Source: Helicostylum pulchrum
Lineage: Eukaryota > Mucoromycota > Mucoromycetes > Mucorales > Mucoraceae
Length of the DNA stretch: 64,000 bases
Assembly: GCA_025677825.1 (NCBI GenBank)
Contig: JAIXMO010000022.1
Location: forward strand, 248,001-312,000
Reading direction: 5' to 3'
The number at the start of each line of letters is the position of its first letter. Position 1 is the first letter of the stretch. The position numbers and the translations under genes were made by a program. The notes below the pieces were generated by a model. That model worked only from the letters and a program-made list of their open reading frames with translations, searched no databases and was not told where the DNA came from. Below are positions 47,058-62,000 of this stretch, one piece after another.

Positions 47058-50000
47058 CTAAGCAGAAACAAAACTGAAGTATTGTCTTAATGCATCAGAT
47101 AATACTTCAGGGAGCGCATTGATATCACGCAATACCATAAAGTATTGGAAGGGGAATGTTTCAAGGTAAGGGTTCATTTGGATACCATATTTACCATCCT
47201 TGATAGTATACTTGACATTAGTCATGTTCAAGATAGAATCCTTTTCAGGCTTGTTATCTACGACAATAAAGATCATCATAATTTGTTGATCCAGTGCGCT
47301 ACGGACAAGGGCACGGAGTGTATTATGATCTTCACAAATACCATCAGAGATAATCAATTGGAGTTGCCAGAGTTCAGCGTTACCGGGACCAGAAGTGTGC
47401 TTGGCACCTTCAAATAAGCCGAGAGAGGTTTCAATCAAGTTCTTGACGTAAGTCTTTTGTTGAGCAAAAGTAAATTGTTGAATAACGTTAGCACCAGATT
47501 CAGAAGTAAAAGGTTGATCGAAAGGATGTAACAAACGAACACGTTCACCGAAAGATGAAATAGAAATACTACCAACTTCAAGTTGTGACAATGCCTTAGA
47601 AATAAGAGATAATGCTTCATAAGCAAGTTGTACGGAATGAGATTCGGACATAGATTTGGAATCATCAACAGAAATCATAACTTGGTATTGACGCTTACTA
47701 GGTTTAGTACGACGCAACCAAATCTTATCCTTCTTAAACTGACTTGCAATATAAGGAATAATCTTCTTCATGTTAAGACGTTTACCAGTACGGTAATCAC
47801 CCTTAAGCTTAGTAGCTAAAGTAGGTTCAAGAATCAAACGGAGCTGTTCACAGAGACCCATAGCAAGATCGTGTGTTAAGTTTTCATAGCCTTGCCAAAG
47901 TTCGCGAGCCTTATTAATATCACGGCCTTCTTCACGCCAGTCGGACACCTGGGTTTCAAGCTCGTCTCTCATACGCTCAATATCTTCTTGTTCAAGGGGT
48001 TCACGAGCCACAACAGATTCATCCATGGTCAAAATTTCATTTTCATCCATTAATTGTTGTTCGGGTAACTTCTTACTAAGGATAGCACCTTGATTATCAC
48101 CAGTACCGGACATGTCTAGTGTTTCACGAGCTAAAGGCATAGTATCGACATCGTCAACTTGGTCGTCAACTTCCATTTCACCAGAAGTTTCCTTACTGTC
48201 TTCCTTCTCTTCATCCATACCGCCCATCTTCAAATCTTGGACTTGATCTGGTTGAGCATTACCCATTGTTTGCATATCATGGGCTTCATCATCGTTCTTA
48301 ACATATTCAAATGAATCATCCTCATTTACCTTGGCTTCCTCAGTATCAGGATCATCAGTCTTCTTTTCCTTTTCGGAATCAGCTTCTTCTTCCTCGTTCT
48401 CAGCTTCATCGTCGAGATCTGCGAGTCTTCTACGCCATTTTTCTAAAGCATCACCTAAACTTCTTTGAGGATTAGATTGGGCTTGACTAGCTTCTTGTTC
48501 TTCAGAGTCATCTTCTCCTTGTTGTTCCTTTTCAGCATCATCAGCTTCTTCTTCGTTAGATTGGTTGGCACCACGTTCAGACTTGCCCTTCTTTTCTTGC
48601 TTATCGGCCTTTTCGTCAGCAGCATCGTCATCATTTTCAGCTGTATCATCTTCACCTTCCTTCTTACCAGCAGAGCTCTTACTCTGCTTACCAGATTCGC
48701 CTTGAACACCGAATTGATTATCAGCAGTAGCGTCACTATCAGGTTGTTCGCGGTTTTGAGCCTTGTTCTCTTCATCGGCATCTTGCTCATCTTCTTCAAT
48801 CTGGCCATTCTTCTTTTGTTGTTCAGAATCACCGACCTCAGGAGCAAGTTCTTCATTCTCCTCGTTTTCTTCATCACCGGAGGCATTCTTCTCTTCATCG
48901 TCTTCACCTTCACCTACTTCGGTATCCATTTGAGCAGAAGCATCTGCCATCTCTTCATCTTCGCCGTCCATACCTGGATCAACATCATCCAAAGCATCAT
49001 GGAAAGCTTCAGCATCCTCATCTTCTTCAGGAAGCTGCTCTTCACCTTGGTTGGTAGCCTTCTCATCCATATCCATAGGATCATTCATATCTTGGCCTTC
49101 TTCTCCACCATCTTCGTTATCATCATCACCGTCCATATTCATATCATCAGGAAGCTCCAAAGTTTCAGCTTCAGGGATTTCGGCATTGAGTTGCTCACCA
49201 GCCTTATTCTCAACATCATCTTCGTCTTCACCTTCACCTTCAGCTTCATTCTCCTCATCGCCTTCTTCCTTATCATCGTCCATTTCTTCATCGCCGTCAC
49301 CTTCTTCGCCGTCAGCTTCTTGCTGCTTATCCTTCTTATCATTCTTATCAGGCTTTTCACCCTTGGAGTCAGGTTGTTCATCATTTTCATCCTTAGCAAC
49401 AATTTCAGATTCTTGTTCTTGATCTTGGTTTCCTTGATCTTCAACAGTCTTGTCACTTTCTTTCAAGTTCTCCTCGGCTTCATCACCCCACATCTTATCA
49501 TCAACGGCATCAGGATCCATATCATCTACATCACCAATTTGCTCATCAGGATCTTCTTCTTCGTCAGAACTACCAGAATCATCTTCATCCTTCTCTTCGT
49601 CAAGTTCACGGTCTTCAAGATTACCATCAAAGTCATTCTCCATATCCATACCATTCTTCTCTTCTTTGGTATCTTGCTGATCATCATTGTTGCGTTCTTC
49701 GTTTTGGGTACCAAGGACTTGTTCTTCATCTTCAATTTCTTCACTAACATCCTTGTTACCTTCACCTTCACCCATACCAGTGCCACTCATAACACCGTCA
49801 GCATCACCTTCTTCACCATCATCAGCACCGGCAGGCATACAGAAACCCTTGGTAATAATAATACTGAAGGAGTTGACAAGACAATAAGTCATCTTAGCCA
49901 TGGCCTTATGGTGAACCAACATCTTACTAAGTGTATGTTGAACAATAAGCATGTATTGTTGAAGGAAAGGATATGATTCTTGTAACAAACGAGAGATTTC

Positions 50001-53000
50001 ATTCACGACATCAGCAGATTCAGAGCGAGACATGAGAGTATGAGCAATAGTCAAAACTTCAATACAACGCTTAGAAGCAGCTTCAAGATGAAGAGCACTA
50101 GCGAGCTTAGCTTGTTTACTACTTTGGAGACGAATATAATCTTGACTCATATCATCAGTATCTTCTTCTTCTTCCTCACCTTCTTCAGTTAAAATAGACT
50201 TGGGCTTTTCAGAAGCAGCGTTGGCCTTTTTAAGATCTTGAATAGAAACTAAAGCAGCATCAATCAAACCATAAATCTTCTCACGAAGATCGACGATAGT
50301 AACCTTTTCAGCTTCACTTTCCTCCTCTTCTTGGACTTGAGTAATAGGTAAGCGACCAATACTTTCAATGTATTGAGTGATAGGGAATAACACGTGGCTA
50401 GATTGAGGTAAGACTTGCATAGCACTGAGCACAAGAGTGTGAATCAATTCAATCTTTTCAGAATGAGACTTGATCATCTCTTCAATATCAGTGGACAATA
50501 AAGAAAATTCGAGACCAGTAGCAGATTTAGGATAAAGATAACGTTGCACGAAACAGTAATCAACAGTCTTTTGAATCTTTTGAATACTACGGACCATTTC
50601 TTCCAAATCCTTTAATGTACGTTGACCGACAGAGCCAGCTTGAAGAGAAACAACAGCGACAGCTTGGTTCAAAAACAAAGCGAGCTTATCAATGTGGACC
50701 TTATGGTTAGTCAAACGACAACCGAGTTCAGCATCACTAGCAATAGGCTTTCCTTGAGAGAAAGAATCATACAAAGATGCAAGTTGAACAGCAGCACCTT
50801 GAAGAATTTGCATACGTCCCTCAACGCGATATAAGACACTACGTTCCTTAGTGATAAGACTAAACATATGTTCAGTAGCAGCCAAAGAACGTTCGACTTC
50901 AAGCATAGAAAGATCTTTACTAACATTGGTAGTACTGATTGTTCTCAAGTGAGTCATTCTAGCAATACAACGGAAATAATAGTCATTAGCCTTCTTCCAT
51001 TGTTCAACCATATCAGCGGTAGCGCAAGTATAACTGGACAACTTTTCCTTTTGAAGATCTCTGCTTCGGATAACAGATTCCAAGTCGGCAACTTGTTGAC
51101 GGAAAAGAATAGCAGTATCAGCGTTTTGTTCCTTCAAGGTACCAGGACGAGACTTAAGACCAAGACGACGAAGTTCCTTCAAAAAGTCAACTAATGCCTT
51201 CTTTTTGAGTAACTTTTGATTCTTAACAGTAGATTTGTTTTCTTCGGTCATGATAGAGGGTGTTTCCTTTTGGAAGTACTTAACCTGTTCGATCATTTCA
51301 GTAATGAAATTTTCTAAAGGAAGTTCCTTGGTCTCTTCATCAGCAACAAAGATATCCTTGCGACAATAAGCACGCATTCTATTCAATGTAACTTGAAGAT
51401 TGCTAAGATGTTGTTTGACTTCAGGAGCAGAAGACCAATCGAAATCATCGTTAGATTCGGGCATAACAGTTGTACCAGTCCAAATACTAGGTTGAGAAAG
51501 TTGGTCAACAAGTCCACGATTAATATCCTTGGCATAACGCTTATCATCACCAAATTGGTACATGGCATGTTCTTCGTTATAGTTTGCAATAATAGTCAAC
51601 ATGGAATTGTTCAAGACGTCACGATATTTACGGATACACTTATGAAGTTGTCTATGTGTTTTAGCAGCACTTTGACGAAGAGCATAAATGTTAACATCCT
51701 TCCAAGTAGCGATCTTGACGAAATCCTTCAAATCCTTTTCAATAGGCTTACGCAATTGAGCGAGCATAGTATTAGCATGTTCTTGGAATTGAGAATAGTA
51801 CAAGTAAACATTACGCAAAATAGTTGCAGTTCTTTCGTAGTTCAACTTTTCACCTTCAAAGTTAGATAATTGAGCTTGAATCTTGGTTTGACGATAGAAA
51901 CTATCAATCATTTTAAGACGAGGCTCAAATTCGATAATAGAAGCACATTGGATAAATTGATCAAGAGCACCGAGTAATTCCTTAGTATTCTTGGTATTTA
52001 CAGCTTCAGATTTACTTTCGAAAGAAGTATTGTTGACAGTATCGTAAAGATGGAACCACCAGGTAAAAGCAGCATCTTGATGATATTGCTCTTGAGCAGC
52101 TAAGAGCTTGGGCCAGCAATTAAGTTCAAGTTGTCTCCAACTGACAATCAAAGCGATAAGTTCTTCACGTTGATCCTTCAATGAAACGTGCTTAGCAGCA
52201 TAGGCTTCCCAATCTTCAGACTTTTGTAACAAAAGTTCGATACCAGTCAAGAATTTGGCAACAGGAGAAAGAATAGAGAAAGTTAAAATACGATCACAAA
52301 TTACAATCAATTGCTCGAGAATAGCATGTTCGGGCCATTGTTCAACAAGTTCTAAGATACGAGCCTTGAAACGATTAACAATAGGTTCAACACGCTTAGC
52401 TTCACCGACGTTTTCACTTTGATAGAAATCGTAAATGTTGTCACTGGTCTTGGCGAATGAATTTTCGGATTCAAGACGGTTAATAGTCAAAGAAGTGATA
52501 CGGAGATTACCACCATTACAGATACGATCAGTAGCATTAGTGAAAGCAGAGTTAGCCATAGTAGCAAGTTGACTGGCAACAGCATAAGATTGAATAGCTT
52601 CACGATCCCAAGACTTGTCAGAACGAACACAAGAGTCACGACTATAAGTTTCAAAGAGCATTCTGTGAAGATGACCGATACGATGAATATCTTCATTATC
52701 CAAGACAGATACTTCTTCGACGTCGGTAGGGATAAAAGTCTTTTTGGCTTGACCATCATCTTCGAAGTTTAAATCAGCGAAGTCTTCATTAAAATCAGCG
52801 AAGATCTTCTTCAAATCTTGTTCTTCAAGTTCCTCATCAGTAGGAGGCTCGTATTTTTTAGCACGAGTCTTGAACATAGCTTCCTTTTCGACGGCCATCT
52901 TGTGCTTGTACTCTTCAGCAGATTTCCAAACTTGAATAATCTCACTGAACAGAACGTTAACAGAAATAAGATCGTCTGTCTTCATGTAAGCATTGGTATT

Positions 53001-56000
53001 GACACCGATGACAAGACGTTGAAGAATAACAATCAAAAGACGAAGATAGAAAGCCCATTTTCTACTGGTAGGAGCTCTTTCGAAAACAACTCTCTTGAGT
53101 TTAGCAATCTTTTCGGGAGTAGCAAGTGTGTGCCAATCGAGATCATAGTCATGATGAGAGACATCAGGGTCACGAACAAGAAGTTCAATAACTTCAGCCA
53201 AGAACTTATCAGTAGAATCCTTTCTAGCATTGGCAGTCAAGATACGCAAACCATACTTGATATCATCGACAGCGACAACGAGGGGTTGAAGAATATCTCT
53301 GTACAAGGGGAACTTATGATGAACTCTATCAACGAATTGAAGAGCGTTACCTTGTAAAAGATTTTCACGTTGTAATACAGAGTCGATACCATTAGCTTCA
53401 AGATCGATCAACAAGTTCTCAACGTTACGATCAAGCATACTCTTTTGGAGATAACGGAGATCAACAAAGATTTCATCCAATTGAGATTGTGCAGGACGAA
53501 GAGAGAAAATAGTAGCACTATGAGCAAGCTCATTGTTGACCTTTTCTAAATCGCTTTGTTCTTGAGCAACAATGTTATTGGTATCATTACCAGTGTACAT
53601 AGTTTCAATCTTGCTACGCACTTCAATGTTATCAATATGATCTTCCTTCTTCTTGTTCAGCAAGTTGACATGGAGACGGGGTTCAGATGTAGGATCAACA
53701 GGATAATCAGGGATATAAGCTGATACAAAAGCGAGACCTAAAAGGACACGAGCCTTACCAGCAGAAGAGTAAAATCCAACATCATCCTTGATTCTCAAAC
53801 GATGAATACATTCACTGATTGACTTGATTGCATTGATGAAGAAACCATTGAAATCGGCACCTTCCATAACTCTTAAGACCTCAGTTAAGACAGCCAAAGC
53901 GTCATCGTATTGAGAGCTAAAGTTTTCAGTAGAGTAGATAGATGCTTTCAAAAGAGTCTTTGTGAAAGCAGTAATCTTACTGAATTCAGAAACGAGGGCA
54001 GTATAATGCTCGTTAGGTATAACTTCAGCGGAAGCATTAAGCAACTAATGAAAAGATAAGGGTTAATAACAAAAGACTACATTAAAATATGTAATATACA
54101 TACTTGACGGGCCATAGCAATAAGCATTACAGCTTCAAGAGCTCTTCTATCCTTTAAATTGACATTTGAAGTAAGGAACTGCTTCAAGTTCTTTAATTGA
54201 GTAAGAGCATTTTCATAAGCATCAGCGGGCATCTTATCAACTGAACTCAAGATGTTCAAACAAGCAAGAGTTTCGACACTTTCGAAAAGACTGAGAGAAC
54301 CTTCAGTAATACCGAGATCCTACAAATAATATATATTAGCTTTTCGAAAGAAAAAAAAATGAAAAAAAAAAAACTTACCACTTCTTCTTCAGAAGGTGTT
54401 AATTGATAAAGATCCTTTTGGTATACACTAGAACGCCAGAGACGTTGATGGTAAGTATAAGCAGCATCTTGAACCATACCAGGAAGTGCAGTCGTAATAT
54501 CATCAGTTTTACCGGAATCTAAGAACCAAATCATACGTTGATAAGGAACCATATCAAGAGGAGGACGAGAGGTCTTGTTAAAAGCGAACTTTCTGAACTT
54601 TAACATCTCTTCGACCAACTTTTCCATAGCGTCGGTATCAGAAGAATCACAAGCAGCTGTATAAAGATTGGCAATAAGCTCCATCTCAGTAACAACACTA
54701 GTGTAATCATACAAAGGCACCAAGGCAGTATCCCAGTAAGTATCTCTTTTAACATCTGTTTCATCAGGAGCAGAGGATTCAAGCTCACGGTTAATATATT
54801 CTGGAAGTTTGCGAAGAGATTTCAAGACCTTTTCGGCATTCTCGGTATCATTTTCATCAACAGCGTAGAGCGTAGCAATACCTTCAACCAAAGCTTCCTT
54901 GGCTTCTGATTTAGCATGTAATACGAGAGACTTGGGGTTAAGACGCTCTTCAGAATCATACTTGTATGAGTTCATAGTAGCATTGATCTTGTGTAATTCA
55001 GCCTCGAGTTCGTGCAACGATTCAGAAGACAAAGTAGAGGGACAGAAGTATTTCCATAATGCCTTCATAGATCTACTGGTATTGAAATCAAAACCAGACA
55101 TGATATTTTCGATATGGCCAAAGACAGGGTTCATTTGAGTACATTTGATACCTTCTGCAGACATGAGATCCTTCATGATTCTTAAAATAATTAAAAGATT
55201 ATCGAGACTGAGACTTTCCATTTGAGTAAGGTTCCAAGCGAAATCACGAGCATCAAGAATCTTATTAAAGACCTCAAAAGTAGAAGCGGGACAAGCATGG
55301 TAATATCCTTCATTAATCCAAGTAGCAAAAGAAGACTTGATGGATTCGAAGAGAGGATAGAGCTTAGATACAACAGGATGTAAAAGTTGACTTTCACTCA
55401 AACGACCTTCATGGAAACAATAGGATTGTTGGAGAGAGGTCAAGTTACCAACCTTAAGACGTTGAGTAGCATTACGCATGTTTTTGTCGGCATACTCTTG
55501 CTTATGAAGACGAATCAACAAGTGGTAAGCGTTGCGAGTATATTCTACTACAGTAGGGTTATGGGGAACACCTTCCTTAATTTCAGATTGGATCTTTGAT
55601 AATTCAATAAAGGTGGGATGAACATAAACTTCCTTCATCAAGTAACCTAAACGTTCCAAAACAGTAGACTTGGTATCAACAGCTTGTTGAGACATGTATG
55701 CTAACCAACGAAGACGGAGACCGTAATCTTGATAAGTCAAATGCTCCAAGAAGTAATCACCGGCAACTTCAATCTTCTTTAAAGAAGCAGTATCCTCAGG
55801 ATCAAGAGTCTGCAACAAGTAAATGAGATAAGCACCTTGAAGAGAAATAGTAGCAAGAACGGAATCATCCTGGAATAAAAGACCACCAATAAGGAAAGGC
55901 GAGTTCGTAGGACTGAGCATGTTTTGTAAAAGATCCTCTTCGGGGTCAGATTCTAATAAAGCAATAAGAGCTTCAGGAGCTTCCTTAATATCAACGAATA

Positions 56001-59000
56001 CTTGGAAGAAAGACTCACGAATAGCTTTCTTGAGAGATTGACCACGTTGAAGACGTTCAACGAGATATGTAGCAAATAACAAGTAATCACGAACATTCTC
56101 TCCCTTAGCAAAGCTACGACGTTGAGCGGTAGCACAACCTTGTAACTCATTCAATATCATGGGTAACTTAGGACCTCTAACACCAAGAGAATTAGCGAGT
56201 TTAGTAACATCTTGGGCATTCTTGTTCCAGTTGGAGTCGACCAAAGAGATTTCAATACCACGATTTCTCATAGCACGAGAAAGTTCACCATTTTGAGGGT
56301 CAACAGTCATGAACATGCGGAAATTGGGATGAGGTTTGATAATCTTGACAGTTCCGTCAACAAGACCACGCTCATTGACCATAAGAACACCATCATTTTC
56401 GAAAAGAGGATTCAAACGATCGAGGACAGATGGATTACACATGTTTGCATTATCAATAAGAAGCCAGTGACCCTTTTCAAGGGCATTGATCAAAAGACCA
56501 TCAATCCATTCAAACTTACCAGCAATAGAATCTCTTTCGAGCTTTTGAAGGTTTTGAATAAGAAGATTGATAGACTCAATAGCTTCCTTAGCTTCGGAAT
56601 CAACAACAGAAGCAGAATTCAAACAGTTGACAACGTTAGTTACAAGAGTATAATCCAATTGGCCAGCAGTAGGATCAGTTGAAGTGATCTTCATTTGTTG
56701 TTTGCTTTCAAGGGCATACCAAGAATCATTAAGTTGACGAATAAGTTGCAATACAGTACTATATTGTTCACTTTCAGCAGAAAGAGTAGCAAAGTACATC
56801 AAAAGGTTCTTTGATGCACGACTAATCAATTGGTGAAGTCTATCCATTACAACAGAACGATGACGGTTTAAATCAACTTGTTCGAAACCACCAAGCAATT
56901 CCATAGTATCAACACTGTTGTTCATGGCAAATTCTTCTAAACGATGACCAGTCATTTTACTCAAAAGACGGACAAGAGAAGTTTTACCAGAGGCAGAAGG
57001 ACCGGAGACGATAGCCATCCATGAAGACTCAACACACTTCATTAAAGACTCGAGAGGAGACAAGAATGATTGTAAGATATGATCTTCATGTTCAAAGATA
57101 TCAACTGAGCTTTCAGTTTGCTCTCTAATCAAACGAGAGTGACCAACAGATAATGAGTTGGTAGTGACATGGTAGCTAGGCTTTTCAGGACGATCATACT
57201 TGACATTGAATACAGACTCATAAAGTTCGACGATTTTAACACGATCATCATGAGTACGCATACGTTGCATATAAATAATATCAAGATATTCAGCAGGATC
57301 AGTAACATGATCTTTTTGCATCAATTCAAGCCAACGGAACACATCACGCAAATTGAATTCCCAAGGACTACCCTTACGACCGAAGCTACAACGAATCATA
57401 GTTTCTTCGTACATCTTGTTATTGAAATCAATCATCTTGGCCATGGTACCAGGTTCAAATTCAGAGAATAAATGAGAACAAATGAACAAAAGATCCGCAG
57501 AAGTTAATTGTTCAACATAGACTTGAGTGAAACGATTGACAAAAGATTTAGGTAAACCCTTACGACCACCACCTTGTTGAAGAGGATTTTGAGCACCAAA
57601 TACACGGAACTCTTTATCGCAGAAGAACTCTCTATCGAGTTCAGGAATATAAACAGCACCACGATGATCTAAACAAGAATTGAGACCTTCTAATACAGAT
57701 TGAGAAGCTAAATTTAACTCATCCAATAAAACCCAGTCACCAGCCTTCATGGCTTGCAAGAAGGGAGCATCTCTCCAAGCAAACTCACCACTGTTACCAC
57801 CTTCAACAGGGAGATCGGAACCAAAGAGATCCATTAAATCAGTTTGTTCAGACAAATTGATACGAACCAAATTATGACCAGAGGCAGCAGCTAAGGCAGA
57901 GACTAAACTAGTCTTACCAACACCAGGACTACCTTCGAGTAAAATAGGTTTCTTCAATTGCATAGAACGGATAACACGCATAGCATTATCTGCAGTAGTA
58001 GGAGCTAACAAAGTAAACTTGATATCGGTTTTGGCTAATTGACCACGAGGAATTTGGAAAGGACCGATAGCGAATTTGTCACCAGCGATTTGTACCTTAT
58101 CCTTAGTCTCGCCCAAGATTTCAAGCTCGGTAGCGTTAGGCTTACCAGAAAGATGACGAAGACATTTGAGTCTGAATTCCTTAAGCATAGGACCTGTCAA
58201 GTAAGAACCAGAAGAGCCGTGAGAACCTAAACCATCAAGTAATACTAAACAACCACCATGACAGTAACTCAACTCAGGATCTAATCCAGAAGCAACAGCT
58301 ACGTTGATAAATTTAACCCAAGACAAAATGTCACGAAGAGAGACAACGGTGCGACTTTGGCCAAGGGCTTGAGTATACCAAGCAATGAAATCAAGCATTC
58401 TTTCACTGAAACCAGTGAGAGAGGGATGAGTCATTTGTTCGTCAATGATACTGATCAAATCATCTCTATCAGAGACAGCAGGTACCCAAATTTCAGTGAA
58501 ACGATTTCTCAAAGCAGGAGATAATTCCTTTTTACCGTAATCACCACCAGGATTCATAGTAGCCAAGAATTGGAAATCTTTATCACCGTATAACTCTTCA
58601 ACATGCTTACCACCCTTTTCAGCAAGAACCAAAAGACGGCTAGGTTCCAAAACAGAATTTAATCTTTCAAGAACGGAATCATCAGCAAGAGAAATTTCAT
58701 CAAGTAAGAACAAATGACCTTCCTTCATTGCTTGAACAAGAGGACCATCATGCCATTCAAATAATTGTTGTGCCTTCTCAGGGTCTTCGTTTTCTTCTCT
58801 ATGACGAACAGGACGTTGACCACCAAGTAAATCACCAGTTTCAGTATTTTGATGACAATTGACAATATGAAGCTGACGCTTATATGTTTCAGCAAGCATT
58901 TGACAGACAGTAGTCTTACCACAACCAGTTTCACCAACGAGTAATACAGGTTCGTTATGTTGAAGACAACGAGCAACAAGGTTAAACAAACGACGCATGG

Positions 59001-62000
59001 CCTTTGTCCAAACAAGTTTAGTATCCTCACCAGACTTGGCGGCTTGATCCTTGAGTAAACGATCATAGATAGCGAATTCTTCTAAATTACTACAGTCATA
59101 CATAGTCTCTTCAGTAATCTTGACCTTCATAACCTTTTCAAGGACTTCCTTAACAACCTTCTTTTCTTCATCCTTACGACATCTTTCAGCTAAAAGCATA
59201 TAACCATTTTCAGCTAATTCTTGATATCCTTGAGGGTCACGACCAGCCCAACGGAAAAGATCACGAAGAGTAATGAAACCATGCTTTTGTTCAAAGATAC
59301 GAGTACTTTGTCTACGTTCCATTAATTCCTTATAAACCTTAACAAGCTTATTACAGTAAGAAGGAGCGATAGCACAACGCTTAGACAAGATAGTTTCCAA
59401 TTCATTTTCAGGAATATCATCGAAATGAAGTTCAAGGAAACGATTACGGAAAGCTCTGGATAAAGCCTTACGACCACCATAAAGACCAGCAGGATTTTGA
59501 GTAGCGAAAAGCATAAAGTGAGGATGAGGCTTTACAACTTCTTGAGTTTCAGGAATTAATAATTCTCTGTTATCATCAAGCAAACGATTAAGAGCTTCCA
59601 AAACATCAGAAGGAGCTAAATTAAGTTCATCAAGAACAATCCAGTAACCGTTACGAAGAGCTTCGACCAAGACACCTTCTTGGAAAACGAGTTTACCTTC
59701 GTTGTTGGAGACATAAGTACCAAGGTATTCTTGGAGATCAGTATGTTCGTGGTTATTGATACGGACGAAACGATGACCGGTCTTCTTGGCCATATACTCA
59801 ACCATGGAAGTCTTACCAGCAGATGTAGGACCTTGAATCAAAACAGGGAACTTTCTGGACATGATAACACGAGCAAGGTTAAAAAGTTTGATTTCAACAG
59901 ACTTGGTTAAAATATAACGAGTATCATCCTCAGGAGGATATTGACCCTGTTGTAACCAGAAATAACCGAACTGGATGAAATCTTCAGCAGGTTGACGAGG
60001 AATTTGGGTGATGAGATTTTTAGGGTTAGCTACATCACGTAAAATAGTCTTGAAGATCAAATCACGCATTAAAATTTCACTCTCCTTATCAAGCTGAGTC
60101 AAGAAAGTCATACAGAAACCTTCGTAAAGAGAACGTCTTAAACCGTAAGTAGGGAAAATTTGAGCAACATAAGTCAAGGCACGAGCCAAAGTACGCATAC
60201 TGAAATGAGGGCGTTGGTTTGCACCATCAACGAGTTTATGTTCGGCAGCTAATTTCTTAGCACTCATATAGAACTCAGCAACATCATCATAACATCTTTC
60301 ATCGCCAGAGGCAATACCAACAAGATATTGCTTAACAATTTGGAAAAGATCGTCATAACGAGCATCAGGAGGATGAACATAGAACTCTGTAAATCTGTTA
60401 CGAAGACCAGGAGGCAAATCACGCTTACCGACATCAGTAGCAGGATTCATACAAGCAAAGAGACGGAAATTGGGATGCCGCTTAATAGGTTCAACATCAC
60501 CCTTTTCAGTTAATAAGAGAGAGCCATGAGCATCTTGAAGAAGACCAGAAAGACACTCGAGTGTTTCGGTTGTAGCCAAATTGATTTCATCAAGTAAAAT
60601 CCAATCACCTTGACGAACAGCCTTAACAAGAGAACCTTCCATAAAGTTGAATACAAATTTATTTTGGGATTGAACCTGTTGAACTTCAAATTCCTCAACA
60701 CGCGTAGCAAAATTCTTCCAAGCATTACGAAGAGTGGGAGAAGATACCTTCTTACTTTCGACATTTTGTTCGGCTTCAAACTTTTGTTGAGACATCTTTA
60801 CAGCTTGCTTAAGAAGAGTGACAAAGTTGGTCCACTTTTGGTGAATGAATGTCTTACGAACCATTTCCAAAAACTTGATATTTTTCTTGACAGAGAAAGT
60901 CTTTTCGAAAAGACGTTCAAACTCTTCCTTCATAGGAATAGCCAATACTTTACCATCTACAGGCTTAAACCCACCTAAAAGATCGGAACTATCGGATTGT
61001 TGAGATAAATTGACAACAATTAAATTTTGATGGATCATATCAGCCAAGTGTTGAACAACTGTAGTTTTACCGGTACCAGTCTCACCGACCAATAATACAG
61101 GTTCAGTTAAATGAATACAAACAGCAATTCTTTCCATTAAACGTAAAGCATGTCCGGTTGTAGCGAAAGGTCTCTTCTTTTCACGCTTAATCAAAGCCTG
61201 CTTTTGCTTTTGCTTACCGCTGGCAGCAATAGAAGATAAATTAACACGACCGATACGAATGGTTGAGTCAGTTAAATCCAAGGTTGGTCTGTATTGATCA
61301 ACATAATTGCGAACTAATTCCTCAGAAATTTGAAGAGGTCTACCAATTGTTTCAAGAACAGTCATCCAAGTATTGTAATCAGGAATCATACCACAGAAAC
61401 AATCATTTGCCTCACTGAATAAATCTTGACGAAGGGCTAAATCCATACCAACTGCTGAAGTATCGTGTAACTTTTCACCAATTAATAAATTAACACGGTG
61501 ACACCATTTCATTAAATCACGAGTAGAAAGGAAACGACCCATAGTTGAAGTAGCCAAAGCAGTAAAGTTAGGATCTTGATACATACCTACTACGGTTTGG
61601 AAAAGTGTCATAACATGAGTAGCAAAATCACCAATATGAGCGAATTTTTGACGAACGACCAATTCCAATTCTTCAATAGTGAGGGGTTCGACGTGCACTC
61701 TAGTCCATAAATTAGCACCGGTCATTAAATCACCGCCTCTTGAACTTGTTCCTTTTCCAGATCTAGTAGGAATAAATGATCTTGTACCAAATAATTGAAA
61801 TCCTTCCTTAGCCTTAATCTTTTCACCACGAGAGGGAATGAATAAATGTCTAGTTTCCAATAAGGGTAAAAGAACAGATAAAACTTCGGCAGGTGCCAAA
61901 TCAATATCTTCAATCAATACCCATCTACCTTCTAAAACGGCTGTGGTCAAAACACCAGCTTGCCAGCGGAAAGAACCAGGGGTGGATGTAGATACATAAG

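Noticed and set aside
48465..49976. A 503-codon open frame on the plus strand inside midasin
   Set aside because: It is the reverse complement of the Asp/Glu-rich tract; GAA/GAT-type codons read backwards give Phe, Leu, Ile and Ser without stops. The peptide is low-complexity hydrophobic text with no domain, and midasin on the other strand is certain.
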